Assembly: GCA_002502785.1 (NCBI GenBank)
Contig: DAQG01000079.1
Location: forward strand, 1 to 25,500
Direction: 5' to 3'
DNA length: 25,500 nt
From: Methanothrix harundinacea
GTDB taxonomy: Archaea; Halobacteriota; Methanosarcinia; Methanotrichales; Methanotrichaceae
Part shown: one piece after another, positions 1 through 6,660 of the stretch
Numbering within the stretch: the stretch's first letter is position 1
How the letters are laid out: each line of letters opens with the position of its first letter
The notes under the pieces: model-generated
What the model was told of the DNA's origin: nothing
Databases searched by the model: none
Seen by the model: only the letters and a program-made list of their open reading frames with translations
Position numbers and translations under genes: made by a program

Positions 1-663
1 CACATAAAACAGCGAGGAGCCGAAAAGTTGACGTGCTCAATAGGTGTGGCGCCCAACAAGATGCTTGCCAAGATCGGTTCCGATTTCAAAAAGCCATATG
101 GATTGACTGTGGTCCGAGAAGAGGAAGCGAAGGATTTCCTTGCGCCTTTAGGGGCGAGGAAGATCCCGGGCATCGGACCCAAAACGGAAGAACGTCTACG
201 GGGTCTCAATATCGATACGATAGGCGATCTTGCAGCTACTGATCCCGAGATGCTGGTGCGGATCTTCGGGAATTGGGGCACAAAGCTTCTCGAATGTGCT
301 CATGGTATCGATCATCGAGACGTAATCGAAGGATATGAGACCAAATCCATAGGACGAGAAGTGACCTTCGAGAAGGATGTTGACGACAAAGACCGAATCT
401 TCAGAACCTTGGATGATCTGGCAGAGGAGGTACATAAAGAGCTGATCGATAACAATTTCCGCTTCAAGACCATCACCGCCAAGGTCAGGTATCAGAATTT
501 TGATACTTATACTCGCGCAAAATCTTTACCGTTTTTAACTAATGACTTGTACATTTTGAGGAATAGTTCAAAGCGGCTGATTGATGCCTTCCTCAGGGGC
601 AACAAAAAGGTTAGGCTCGTCGGGTTAAGAGTATCCGCCTTGGAACATCATGACCGCCGATAG
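1..663 (+). CDS. dinB: DNA polymerase IV (Y-family, Dbh/Dpo4-like), 3' part
   Basis: Translesion DNA polymerase that copies past damaged bases. The reading frame is already open at base 1, so the start and most of the catalytic palm and fingers lie outside the window. What is visible begins at the end of the palm (SIGVAPNKMLAKIGSDFKKP, typical of the family). It continues through the thumb with a helix-hairpin-helix (ARKIPGIGPKTEERL) and a complete little-finger domain beginning near SIGREVTFEKD. The TTG at 28 is a possible codon, not the true start, because homology continues upstream of it. The stop is TAG at 661-663. No operon partner is visible downstream; the peroxiredoxin follows after about 108 bases. 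Family assignment is secure; the exact archaeal subtype is inference. Confidence 0.93.
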   Translation, partial: HIKQRGAEKLTCSIGVAPNKMLAKIGSDFKKPYGLTVVREEEAKDFLAPLGARKIPGIGPKTEERLRGLNIDTIGDLAATDPEMLVRIFGNWGTKLLECAHGIDHRDVIEGYETKSIGREVTFEKDVDDKDRIFRTLDDLAEEVHKELIDNNFRFKTITAKVRYQNFDTYTRAKSLPFLTNDLYILRNSSKRLIDAFLRGNKKVRLVGLRVSALEHHDRR

Positions 664-771
664 GTCAGTTTTAGATAGTTGTGTGATTAAGGCAAAGTAC
701 TAGGCGAGAAAGGTAGACATGTAAGAGCGTCTCAAGTTTGAGTTAATCTGAGACCGCTTCGAGGTGAAGAA

Positions 772-1272
772 ATGAGCGCCGAAGGGAAATTGGTCAAAGC
801 TGGAGATGATGCGCCCGCGTTCTGCCTTCCGGACCAAGACGGACGAGAAGTCTGCCTGGACGAGTTTTCGGGAAAATGGGTCGTCCTCTACTTTTATCCG
901 AGGGATAACACTGCAGGATGCACCAAAGAGGCCCTTGACTTTACTCAGAGCCTTAAGGATTTTGAGGATCTTGGTGCTGAGGTTTTGGGCATAAGCCCCG
1001 ATCCGCCAGCGAGCCATCAGAAGTTCAGAGAAAAGCACGGCATAGAGGTGAGGCTCCTGAGCGACCCCGAGCATATGGTTCTGAAATCCTACAACGCCTG
1101 GGGCGCGAAAAAGATGTACGGCAAGGAGTATCAGGTGGTATTGAGGAGCACTACGATCATCAATCCCGAGGGGAAGATCGCCCGAGAATGGAAGAAGGTT
1201 CGGGTGAAGGGGCATGTAGAGGAAGTAAAAGGAGAGCTGAAATCGCTCATATCTGAAAGTAAAATTCTGTAA
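772..1272 (+). CDS. bcp: Peroxiredoxin, Bcp/PrxQ type
   Basis: Thiol peroxidase of 166 residues that reduces hydrogen peroxide and organic hydroperoxides in the cytoplasm. The active-site motif P-x3-T-x2-C is present (P43, T47, C50), so C50 is the peroxidatic cysteine. The conserved arginine is seen in the VLRSTTIINPEG strand. In the common E. coli Bcp arrangement a resolving cysteine lies five residues later, but here that position is Leu55. The only other cysteines are C18 and C28, so resolution must use one of these or an external thiol. The ATG at 772 follows a clear ribosome site (GAGGTGA, 762-768). Length matches the family. It appears to be a single-gene unit. Confidence 0.93.
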   Translation: MSAEGKLVKAGDDAPAFCLPDQDGREVCLDEFSGKWVVLYFYPRDNTAGCTKEALDFTQSLKDFEDLGAEVLGISPDPPASHQKFREKHGIEVRLLSDPEHMVLKSYNAWGAKKMYGKEYQVVLRSTTIINPEGKIAREWKKVRVKGHVEEVKGELKSLISESKIL

Positions 1273-1274
1273 TT

Positions 1275-2267
1275 ACGAAAAGGACCAAAGTTGGTGGGAA
1301 GAAGATCGAGACCTACAGGCCCGATATAATCGTCGACTCGAATGGACAAGACAAAGTGGCTCCTCCTTACCGGAGTTCCGAAGTACGACCGGCCTCACCT
1401 GAACGTGACCAAAACCCTGGAAGGGATCGTCGACGAGGTTCTCCCGTGGGGGTACAATGAGACCCATCTCGCGGGTGAGACGAAGACAAGAAAGGTTGCG
1501 ACGTACAACATCACCATCGAGAACGACGGCAACCGGGCCCTCGCCCCGATCCATGTCAGGGACATCTTCTCGCCGGGGGCGACCTACATCAGATCCTCCC
1601 TCAAGCCCTCATCCCTATCTGAGACCGAGGCTAACTGGACCCTGACCCACCTTTAGATCGGAGGCGTCTCCGAGATCGTAACAGGGTCGACGTCTGCGGC
1701 GGATACGACGGCTCCGAATGGGTCTGCGGCCGCAACTTCAGCGCCCTGGAGATCGAGTGGCTGTCATGCTGCCCCGACGAAATCTCAGTCGGGATGGCTG
1801 CAGACCTGGCCGACGAGGAGGATCCGAGAGTCGTCCTATACAGGATCGAGATCGTCAACTCCGGTGACGGAACGAGGGCAGCAACCGTCACCGATTCGCT
1901 CCCGTCGGGCATGATCCTCATCGACTCGTCGGTCCCCTTCGCCTCTTACGAGAACGGCATCGTCGTCTGGAACCTCATCGATATCGGGCCGTCGGAGACG
2001 AAGACGATCGAGTTTTCCGCCCGCGCCCCCGGAGACGGCAGGTTTACAAACTCCTCCGAGGTGGACCCGAGGGCCATTGACGGCTCCGTCGTCCAGCCGG
2101 TCCGCGCAACCTGTGTGATCGATGTCGGCACCGTCGAGGGAGAGTGCAGCACCGTTAACTGCGACACATGGCAGCCTCCGAACTGGGGGCTCGAACATTA
2201 CGGGTACGAGCCGGATGAGCTCACCTGCGAGGACTTGACCTGCGCCGACTGCGGCGGTACGTGCTAG
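1275..2267 (+). pseudogene. Decayed DUF11-type surface protein gene
   Basis: Remnant of a cell-surface protein built from DUF11-like beta-sandwich repeats. The protein signal moves between frames. Frame 3 from about 1275 reads TKVGGKKIETYRPDIIVDSN. Frame 1 from about 1385 reads RPHLNVTKTLEGIV and later TYNITIENDGNRALAPIHVR, and stops at TAG 1654-1656 although IGGVSEIV continues the typical sequence just after it. Frame 3 then resumes near 1683 and stays open to 2267, with a second repeat (RIEIVNSGDGTRAATVTDSL) and a cysteine-rich tail ending CEDLTCADCGGTC. At least two frameshifts and one internal stop are needed, and no signal peptide is visible. A sequencing error could explain one shift but hardly all of them. 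Two separate short genes (1342-1656 and 1794-2267) are a less likely reading. Confidence 0.75.
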
Positions 2268-2345
2268 TTGCCTTGCGCCCTGAACGGGCGCACGGCCACC
2301 ATTCTTTTAACGTCTTCCGCTCGCATGATGGCGCTCTTAGATTCT

Positions 2346-2393
2346 GCTGGTATTTCGCTCATAGATAAATCAGAACCAGCGTCGTTTTTTTTT
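2346..2393 (+). terminator. Hairpin plus T9 terminator candidate
   Basis: GCTGGT (2346-2351) pairs with ACCAGC (2375-2380), and nine T residues follow at 2385-2393. It lies downstream of the decayed surface-protein gene. Oligo-T alone can terminate archaeal transcription; the hairpin is modest. Confidence 0.4.
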
Positions 2394-2531
2394 GGATATA
2401 TCAACCAACTACTGGCGTTTCAGCAAAAAACGCTATCAAGAAATATGTTGACTTCGGGTCCTTTTAATCCTGAATATGATCAGGACAAAAACAACGTCAA
2501 TTGAGCGTTTCCGAGACTCCTGATCCGCGCC

Positions 2532-2545
2532 TTTTTTTTAAATCG
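2532..2545 (+). promoter_or_regulatory. Probable hisF promoter (TATA element)
   Basis: TTTTTTTTAAATCG lies about 50 bases before the hisF ATG, which is a suitable distance for an archaeal TATA box plus a short leader. A second TATA-like CTTATAA (2583-2589) is too close to the ATG to drive a full transcript. Confidence 0.4.
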
Positions 2546-2594
2546 ATCCCCCATCCTGGGGAACATTTTTACCCGACAGCGCCTTATAACGAGC

Positions 2595-3416
2595 ATGACC
2601 GATGCGAAGAGAATTATACCGTGCCTCGACGTGAAGGTGGTCGACGGCCAGCCCTCAGTGGTCAAGGGCGTAAAGTTCGTGGACCTCAAAAGGCAGGGAG
2701 ACCCCGTCGAGTTCGCGATCCGCTACGACGAGCAGGGCGCCGACGAGCTGGTCTTCCTGGACATAACGGCTTCCCACGAGGGCAGAAAGACGATGGTGGA
2801 CGTCGCCAGACGGACCGCCCAGGAGGTCTCGATCCCCTTCGCCGTGGGCGGCGGGATCGGAACCGTGGAGGGAATCATTGAGATTCTTGACGCCGGAGCC
2901 GACAAGGTGGGGATCAACACAGCGGCGCTGAAAGATCCGGAGCTCATCAAAAACGCCTCAAAGGCCGTCGGGTCCGACAGGATCACCGTCGCCATCGACG
3001 CCCGTCGCAACCCCCTCCTCAAGGATGGGGCTAACGTCTTCCGGCTTGAGGACGGAAGCGAGGCCTGGTTTGAAGTGGTGATCTACGGAGGCAGAACGCC
3101 CGTCGACATCGATGCCGTTGACTGGGCTCGCCGGGTGGAGGAGCTGGGGGCAGGAGAGATCCTCCTGACCAGCATGGATCGGGACGGGACGAACGACGGT
3201 TACGACATCCCTCTGACCCGAGCCGTCTCGGAGGCTGTGACCATCCCGGTGATCGCCAGCGGCGGAGCGGCAAACCCCGAGCACATGCTCGCGGCCTTTA
3301 AGGAGGCAGGGGCCGATGCGGCGCTCGCTGCGGGGATCTTCCACCGCGGAGAGTACACGGTGAGGGAGTCCAAGGAGTATCTCAGGTCTCATGGGATCGC
3401 CGTAAATCTCGACTGA
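2595..3416 (+). CDS. hisF: Imidazole glycerol phosphate synthase, cyclase subunit HisF
   Basis: Cyclase subunit of the histidine pathway. It uses ammonia delivered by HisH to convert PRFAR into imidazole-glycerol phosphate and AICAR. The 273-residue (beta/alpha)8 barrel is full length. The two catalytic aspartates are visible as D12 in IIPCLDVK and D135 in TVAIDARRN. Phosphate-binding loops appear as AVGGGIG and IASGGAANPEH, and the late SMDRDGT motif is intact. The gene stands alone here, with neither hisH nor other his genes beside it, as is common in archaea. The ATG at 2595 gives the canonical N-terminus (KRIIPCLDVK). Confidence 0.97.
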   Translation: MTDAKRIIPCLDVKVVDGQPSVVKGVKFVDLKRQGDPVEFAIRYDEQGADELVFLDITASHEGRKTMVDVARRTAQEVSIPFAVGGGIGTVEGIIEILDAGADKVGINTAALKDPELIKNASKAVGSDRITVAIDARRNPLLKDGANVFRLEDGSEAWFEVVIYGGRTPVDIDAVDWARRVEELGAGEILLTSMDRDGTNDGYDIPLTRAVSEAVTIPVIASGGAANPEHMLAAFKEAGADAALAAGIFHRGEYTVRESKEYLRSHGIAVNLD

Positions 3417-3778
3417 AGTGCACAACCTGTCAGAATATGTCTGCCAGAATATGGTGTGCGGAAGGATAGAAGTTCGCACGCCGTTTGAACGGTTGAGCGG
3501 CCACCACCCAATTTATGCTATCGGTTTTGAGGTCGTCGCTCAATCGCTTCGATATCCGGGCGGTTAAAAACGCCGACAAAAAGATGGTACGCCTGGAGTT
3601 GGTTGCTATATCTGAAGAGATCGATACCGATTCTGATTTGTGGGATGCGCATTCGGAACCGTATTGCAATAAAAAGAGCTATTGTGAAGCGTCTCTAATA
3701 ACTCGGAATGAGACATAAACCGAATAAAAGGGCATCACCAAAAAAACTCGCCGACTTCAAAATAGGCATCGTATAGAT
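3417..3778. other. Spacer after hisF
   Basis: Apart from a weak 67-codon frame at 3515-3718, nothing recognisable is seen. At 3740-3746 the minus strand has a seven-T run followed by CCCTTTTATTC, a likely terminator for the small minus-strand membrane gene that ends at 3779. Confidence 0.4.
3515..3718 (+). CDS. Hypothetical short ORF, doubtful
   Basis: A 67-codon frame (ATG to TAA) with a fairly protein-like acidic stretch, LVAISEEIDTDSDLWDAHS. No family is recognised, no ribosome site precedes the ATG, and a stop lies just upstream in the same frame. A 79-codon frame overlaps on the other strand, so this may be a chance frame or the tail of a lost gene. Confidence 0.2.
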   Translation: MLSVLRSSLNRFDIRAVKNADKKMVRLELVAISEEIDTDSDLWDAHSEPYCNKKSYCEASLITRNET

Positions 3779-3889
3779 CTAATTTTTTACCAGATCTCTA
3801 ATATCCCTATAAATGTCTAATGTTATGGAGAACACTATGCCTACGAATAACAGCGCCAATAAGATTCCTTCAAGTATCATTCCGACCAT
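3779..3889 (-). CDS. 36-residue single-span membrane microprotein
   Basis: A tiny gene on the minus strand. The product starts MVGMILEGILLALLFVGIVF and continues SITLDIYRDIRDLVKN. Residues about 4 to 24 form one transmembrane helix, and the last dozen residues make a charged amphipathic tail (DIYRDIRDLVKN). The ATG (3889-3887) is preceded by AGGAA as a plausible ribosome site and by two copies of an AT-rich promoter-like 13-mer at 3896-3925. After the stop, T-rich stretches follow on the same strand. The clean hydrophobic-then-charged layout and the signals on both sides argue for a real gene. No family is recognised. Its role could be a membrane anchor, a regulator of a membrane complex or a small toxin; this is inference only. 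Confidence 0.6.
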   Translation of the reverse strand: MVGMILEGILLALLFVGIVFSITLDIYRDIRDLVKN

Positions 3890-3895
3890 TTCCTA

Positions 3896-3925
3896 TATAT
3901 TCTATATAGCAGTATATTCTATATA
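3896..3925 (-). promoter_or_regulatory. Duplicated 13-bp promoter-like element
   Basis: TATATTCTATATA occurs exactly twice, at 3896-3908 and 3913-3925 (offset 17 bp). On the minus strand it reads TATATAGAATATA, a TATA-rich element directly upstream of the 36-codon membrane-protein gene. The two copies could be a TATA box plus its duplicate, or a paired repressor site. Confidence 0.5.
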
Positions 3926-3984
3926 TACTTTATGATTCGCCGAGCCTCAGCCCTTCCGTTCGTCGGCCGGGCCTGGCGGCGAGA

Positions 3985-4180
3985 TCACGCTGCGACTCCC
4001 TCCACGATGGTGACCTCCACTTCGGTCAATCCACAAAGCTCGCTGGATGTGGCCGTCGATCTTTCTGTCTGCCGCCTCGATCTGGCGCTGTGGGGTCTTC
4101 TCGTGCCAAACTATCGCTTCCGAAAGCCTTCTGTGCAGGTCGGGCATATTCTCGACGAGGCACGCCATCTAATTGTAGGC
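3985..4180 (-). pseudogene. Methyltransferase C-terminal tail remnant, copy 1
   Basis: Minus-strand remnant of the C-terminus of an N6-adenine DNA methyltransferase of the type IIG / Eco57I kind. One frame reads ENMPDLHRRLSEA then EKTPQRQIEAADRKIDG. After a frameshift near 4040 it reads ELCGLTEVEVTIVEG and stops at TGA (3987-3985). Intact proteins of this family typically end with a stretch like IEATDRQID-LVYELYGLTEEEIAIVEE, so the order and spacing are right. Nothing of the catalytic domain is present. See copies 2 and 3. Confidence 0.7.
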
Positions 4181-4351
4181 GGGGACGGAAGCGGAGGAGG
4201 TGGTGGCCGCGGCGAAGGCTCGGAAGCCAAAGGCTGAGGCGCTAGGGCTGCGGTGATTCGCCGAAACATTTTTCGTCGTTGGTTGCAGTCTCATTCTCGA
4301 AGAGGACGAGGAGATTATACTGACACGGATTTTGTGCGTGGTGGTTTTTCG

Positions 4352-4768
4352 ATGCTGGCAATAGATTGGCTAGACGAGGGCGATTCTCTCTATTCACAGG
4401 GAAAGTACGACGAGGCCGTCCAGGCTTATGACGAGGCCATCCGTCTTGATCCTGAGAATGTCAAGGCCTGGAACAACAAGGGCGCAGCTCTCGCTGGCCT
4501 GGGCAAGCACGTTGAGGCCATCCAGGCTTGCGACGAAGCCATCAGGCTTGACCCCGAATTCGCGCGGCCCTGGAACAACAAGGGCTTCGCTCTCAGGAAC
4601 CTGGGCAAGAACATTGAGGCGATCCAGGCTTATGACGAGGCCATCCGTCTTGATCCTGAGTACGCCAGGGCCTGGATTAACAAGGGCAATGCTCTAGAAG
4701 CCCTTGGCAGGAGGTCCGAGTTCAACGCAGCCTATGCCAGAGGAAAAGAACTGAAACTGGGCAGATAG
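4352..4768 (+). CDS. Tetratricopeptide repeat protein
   Basis: Protein of 138 residues made almost only of TPR units, which act as scaffolds for protein-protein contacts. Three 34-residue repeats are clear, with consensus YDEAIRLDPE..KAWNNKG.AL..LGK at roughly residues 4-37, 38-71 and 72-105, and a partial fourth unit ends in RGKELKLGR. The repeats are very alike, which suggests recent internal duplication. The ATG at 4352 is chosen because MLAIDWLDEGDSLYSQGKYD matches the usual start of such proteins. The frame is open back to a GTG at 4253, but that extra stretch is basic and not TPR-like. There is no signal peptide. It lies between decayed methyltransferase tails, with no operon partner. 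Confidence 0.85.
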   Translation: MLAIDWLDEGDSLYSQGKYDEAVQAYDEAIRLDPENVKAWNNKGAALAGLGKHVEAIQACDEAIRLDPEFARPWNNKGFALRNLGKNIEAIQAYDEAIRLDPEYARAWINKGNALEALGRRSEFNAAYARGKELKLGR

Positions 4769-5035
4769 ATACTATGGTTCCCCTGGCGCGCGAGCCATCA
4801 TTAAAGGCCGGATCGTCAACACCGGGGACGAGAGGGCGGGCTGGAGCCAGAGGATACAAAGGAAAGGATGTGTTCCATCCGAACGTTCCCGCCAGTTGCA
4901 GTCGCTTACTTCACGATGGCGATCTACTTCTTGGCCAGTTCCCTACCACTGCGGACGTGGCGGTGGAACGGATGATACCGGAGAAAAAAATAATAGCGTG
5001 CCATGCACCTATGCGGTCACAGGATGTGGTAAAGA
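4769..5035. other. Decayed spacer, possible fourth methyltransferase tail
   Basis: No convincing gene. About 4903-4937 resembles the end of the methyltransferase-tail repeats: CACGATGGCGATCTACTTCT against GACGATGGCGATCTCCTCCT in copy 3. In the minus-strand frame this reads K-K-stop-IAIVK where copy 3 has EEEIAIVEE. The match is short and should be treated as tentative. Confidence 0.35.
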
Positions 5036-5302
5036 TTGCGTGAACTTGATAGCGTCGTCCAGGATCTGGAAGCCCGTGGACTGAAATTCCGGCTCCAGAC
5101 CTCTCTCCGGGTCGGGTACACGGCTGACGTACTATTTAAAAAAGAGAGAATAATCATCCTCGACACTCGGAATGCCGATTCATTCGGGATCAGGAAGCTG
5201 GCTGCGGCGGGGTATAAGGTCTTTGTAATCCCTGAGGGGAAGCTCGCCGACGATCAGATCAAGGCGTTCTGTGATGAGGTGGAGAAGGAGCTGAAGAGGT
5301 GA
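5036..5302 (+). CDS. Small unknown protein, possibly a nuclease-fold remnant
   Basis: An 88-residue frame from a TTG start (MRELDSVVQDLEARGLKF). No family is recognised with confidence. The pattern ADVLFKKERIIILD, then a helix, then AAAGYKVFVIPE, then a basic-acidic helix ending EVEKELKR, resembles the later half of small PD-(D/E)XK / DUF559-like nuclease folds. The usual acidic-x-lysine pair is not clear, so activity is doubtful. A stop codon lies two codons before the TTG and no ribosome site is evident, so this may be the 3' part of a truncated gene. It sits between methyltransferase remnants, consistent with a broken defence locus, but that is inference. Confidence 0.5.
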   Translation: MRELDSVVQDLEARGLKFRLQTSLRVGYTADVLFKKERIIILDTRNADSFGIRKLAAAGYKVFVIPEGKLADDQIKAFCDEVEKELKR

Positions 5303-5677
5303 GGGGGAAGGCTATTTTCTTCTTGCTGGCAAGGTCCGTCTGAGGTCCGAGGGCCGGCCTGCGGCGGAGACCGTCCCGCCTGGCCGTGGCTGCCCGGTGG
5401 TGGGATTATCCGGCGGCTTCCTCCACGATGTCGATTTCCTCCTCAGTCAATCCGCGAAGCTCGCTGGATGTTGGCCGTCGATCCGCCGGTCGGCCATCGA
5501 TCTGGGCGCTGGGGATGTTCTTCTCGCGTCAATCAGTCGCCTCCGCCACCCCCTTGTTCAGAGCGAGCATATTCTCGGCGAGGCCCATCTTCAAATGTGG
5601 CGGGTGACGTTCGAAGGCCAAAAGCCACCGGGATCGGAGAAAGTCTTTTACTGAAGGAGAATTATAAGTTCGCTGGC
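5303..5677. other. Spacer dominated by methyltransferase tail copy 2
   Basis: Contains the decayed minus-strand repeat at 5406-5613 and a TATA-like TTATAAG at 5662-5668 just before the antitoxin gene. No other gene is seen. Confidence 0.5.
5406..5613 (-). pseudogene. Methyltransferase C-terminal tail remnant, copy 2
   Basis: The same C-terminal fragment as copy 1, on the minus strand. It reads LAENMLALNKGVAEATD, an in-frame stop, REKNIPSAQIDG, a decayed middle, then ELRGLTEEEIDIVEEAAG and TAA at 5408-5406. The homology begins at about the same protein position in all three copies, roughly 60-65 residues from the end. Confidence 0.75.
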
Positions 5678-5872
5678 ATGAAGACGAAGGAACTAATCCT
5701 CCGAGAGATCGAGGTGTTTCCCGAGCCTTATCTCAAGGAGGTGCTCGATTTCGTACGCTTTTTGAAGGACAAATCCTCCAAGAGGGGGATCGAGGCGGCC
5801 ATATTGAGCGAACCCGTTCTCGCCAAGGAGTGGTTGGCCCGAGAGGAGGGGGAAGCTTGGGAAGATTTGTGA
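5678..5872 (+). CDS. Antitoxin of the DUF2281 type
   Basis: A 64-residue protein (MKTKELILREIEVFPEPYLK...) that fits DUF2281-like antitoxins. These have a short N-terminal part with EVFPEPYLKEVLDFVRFLK, and an acidic C-terminus (here EEGEAWEDL) thought to block the toxin. The gene directly precedes and overlaps a MazF-type toxin by 16 bases, the classical order for such pairs. The ATG at 5678 is the first in frame with homology; an upstream open frame runs through repeat copy 2 and is not believable. Such antitoxins usually repress their own operon. The TATA-like TTATAAG at 5662-5668 lies very close to the ATG, so the start of transcription is unclear. Confidence 0.75.
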   Translation: MKTKELILREIEVFPEPYLKEVLDFVRFLKDKSSKRGIEAAILSEPVLAKEWLAREEGEAWEDL

Positions 5873-6189
5873 AGGGTGATGTGGTTGTAGTGCCTTTCCC
5901 TTTCTCAGATCTTGCCCAGGCCAAGAGGCGTCCTGCCCTGGTGGTTGCAGAGCTTGAAGGAGACGACAGGATACTCTGTCAAATCACCAGCCGACATTTC
6001 AGGGACAAGTACGCGGTTGGGATAAACGATGCCGACTTTGAAGAGGGATCGCTCAAGAAAGAGAGCAACATCAGGCCCAACCGGCTGTTCACTGCAGACA
6101 GCAGGATAATTCTCTACCGTGCCGGACGTCTTAAAGCGGAAAGAGTCGGCGATGTTGCCGAGATGATAATTGATGTATTAAACCATTAA
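5857..6189 (+). CDS. MazF/PemK-type endoribonuclease toxin
   Basis: A 110-residue toxin of the MazF/PemK family, whose members cut mRNA at short sequence motifs. Hallmarks are KGDVVVVPFPFSDL at the start, KRRPALVV near residue 30, and SNIRPNRLFTADS in the second half. The TTG at 5857 is chosen because a strong ribosome site (GGAGGGGG, 5845-5852) precedes it and the protein then starts right at the family's first strand. A longer frame from 5830 adds only a low-complexity stretch. The 16-base overlap with the antitoxin implies translational coupling. The pair lies between methyltransferase remnant copies 2 and 3, in keeping with an accessory module. Confidence 0.88.
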   Translation: MGRFVKGDVVVVPFPFSDLAQAKRRPALVVAELEGDDRILCQITSRHFRDKYAVGINDADFEEGSLKKESNIRPNRLFTADSRIILYRAGRLKAERVGDVAEMIIDVLNH

Positions 6190-6641
6190 AATATTATTTG
6201 CGGTGTTGTCACCCGGCGGCTTCCTCGACGATGGCGATCTCCTCCTCAGTCAGCCCGTAAAGCTCGTAGACGAGACCGTCGATCTGCCGGTCGGTCGCCA
6301 TCGATTCGGGCGCTGAGGACTGCCGTCGAGCACCGATCTGTCGCCTCCGCCATCCGTCTGTCCGGAGCGTGCATATCTTCGGCGGGGCTCACCATCGAAT
6401 CGTGGCGCGAGACGTTCGTCGAGACGATAATGAATTTATCTAATAATTAAATATTATATAATACGTTCTCTCTTAAAACCCAGAGCGGTCCCGAAGACTT
6501 CCAGGACCTTTTCGCGAATCGTTCCCATTAAAGGGAAAAATGCGATCTTGAAGACCGGAAGCCGACGATGTCGAAATCAAGAGAAAATAGATCTGGAAAA
6601 CGATAGAAGAGTGTTTGGGGGTCCAAGGTCCGCCTGAGCTT
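6190..6641. other. Spacer with methyltransferase tail copy 3 and an AT-rich patch
   Basis: Holds the minus-strand remnant at 6209-6420, then a very AT-rich patch (6430-6462). A 24-codon minus-strand frame at 6454-6528 has no ribosome site. No other gene is seen before the hairpin at 6621-6660. Confidence 0.5.
6209..6420 (-). pseudogene. Methyltransferase C-terminal tail remnant, copy 3
   Basis: The best preserved of the three tails. On the minus strand it reads SRHDSMVSPAEDMHAPD, a decayed middle, then SMATDRQIDGLVYELYGLT followed by EEEIAIVEEAAG and TGA at 6211-6209. The ATDRQID-LVYELYGLTEEEIAIVEE ending is characteristic of type IIG / Eco57I-like methyltransferase-specificity proteins. Without the catalytic N-terminal part it cannot be functional as a methyltransferase. 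Confidence 0.8.
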
Positions 6642-6660
6642 TCAGGCGGTTATCTTGGAC
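6621..6660 (-). terminator. Stem-loop across the DUF1699 stop codon, copy A
   Basis: GTCCAAG (6621-6627) pairs with CTTGGAC (6654-6660), and CCGCCTGA (6630-6637) pairs with TCAGGCGG (6642-6649), with loop GCTT. The TGA stop is inside the stem. No T-run follows on the minus strand, so an RNA-stability or processing role is as likely as termination. Confidence 0.55.

Larger units (their letters stand above)
2268..2594. other. AT-richer spacer before hisF
   Basis: No convincing gene on either strand. It holds a terminator-like hairpin with a nine-T run (2346-2393), a TCCTGA/TCAGGA inverted repeat (2468-2485) just after a TATA-like CTTTTAAT (2461-2468), and an eight-T run merging into TTTAAAT (2532-2542) that could be the hisF promoter. 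Confidence 0.5.

Noticed and set aside
3932..4237. 101-codon plus-strand frame before the TPR gene
   Set aside because: It is the antisense shadow of methyltransferase tail copy 1, which explains the sequence better.
4774..5043. 89-codon plus-strand frame after the TPR gene
   Set aside because: Low-complexity basic start, no family, and it crosses a probable methyltransferase-tail remnant.
6454..6528. 24-codon minus-strand frame (MGTIREKVLEVFGTALGFKR...)
   Set aside because: Reads like a plausible helix but is very short, has no ribosome site and ends in an AT-rich patch; it may be a chance frame or a remnant.
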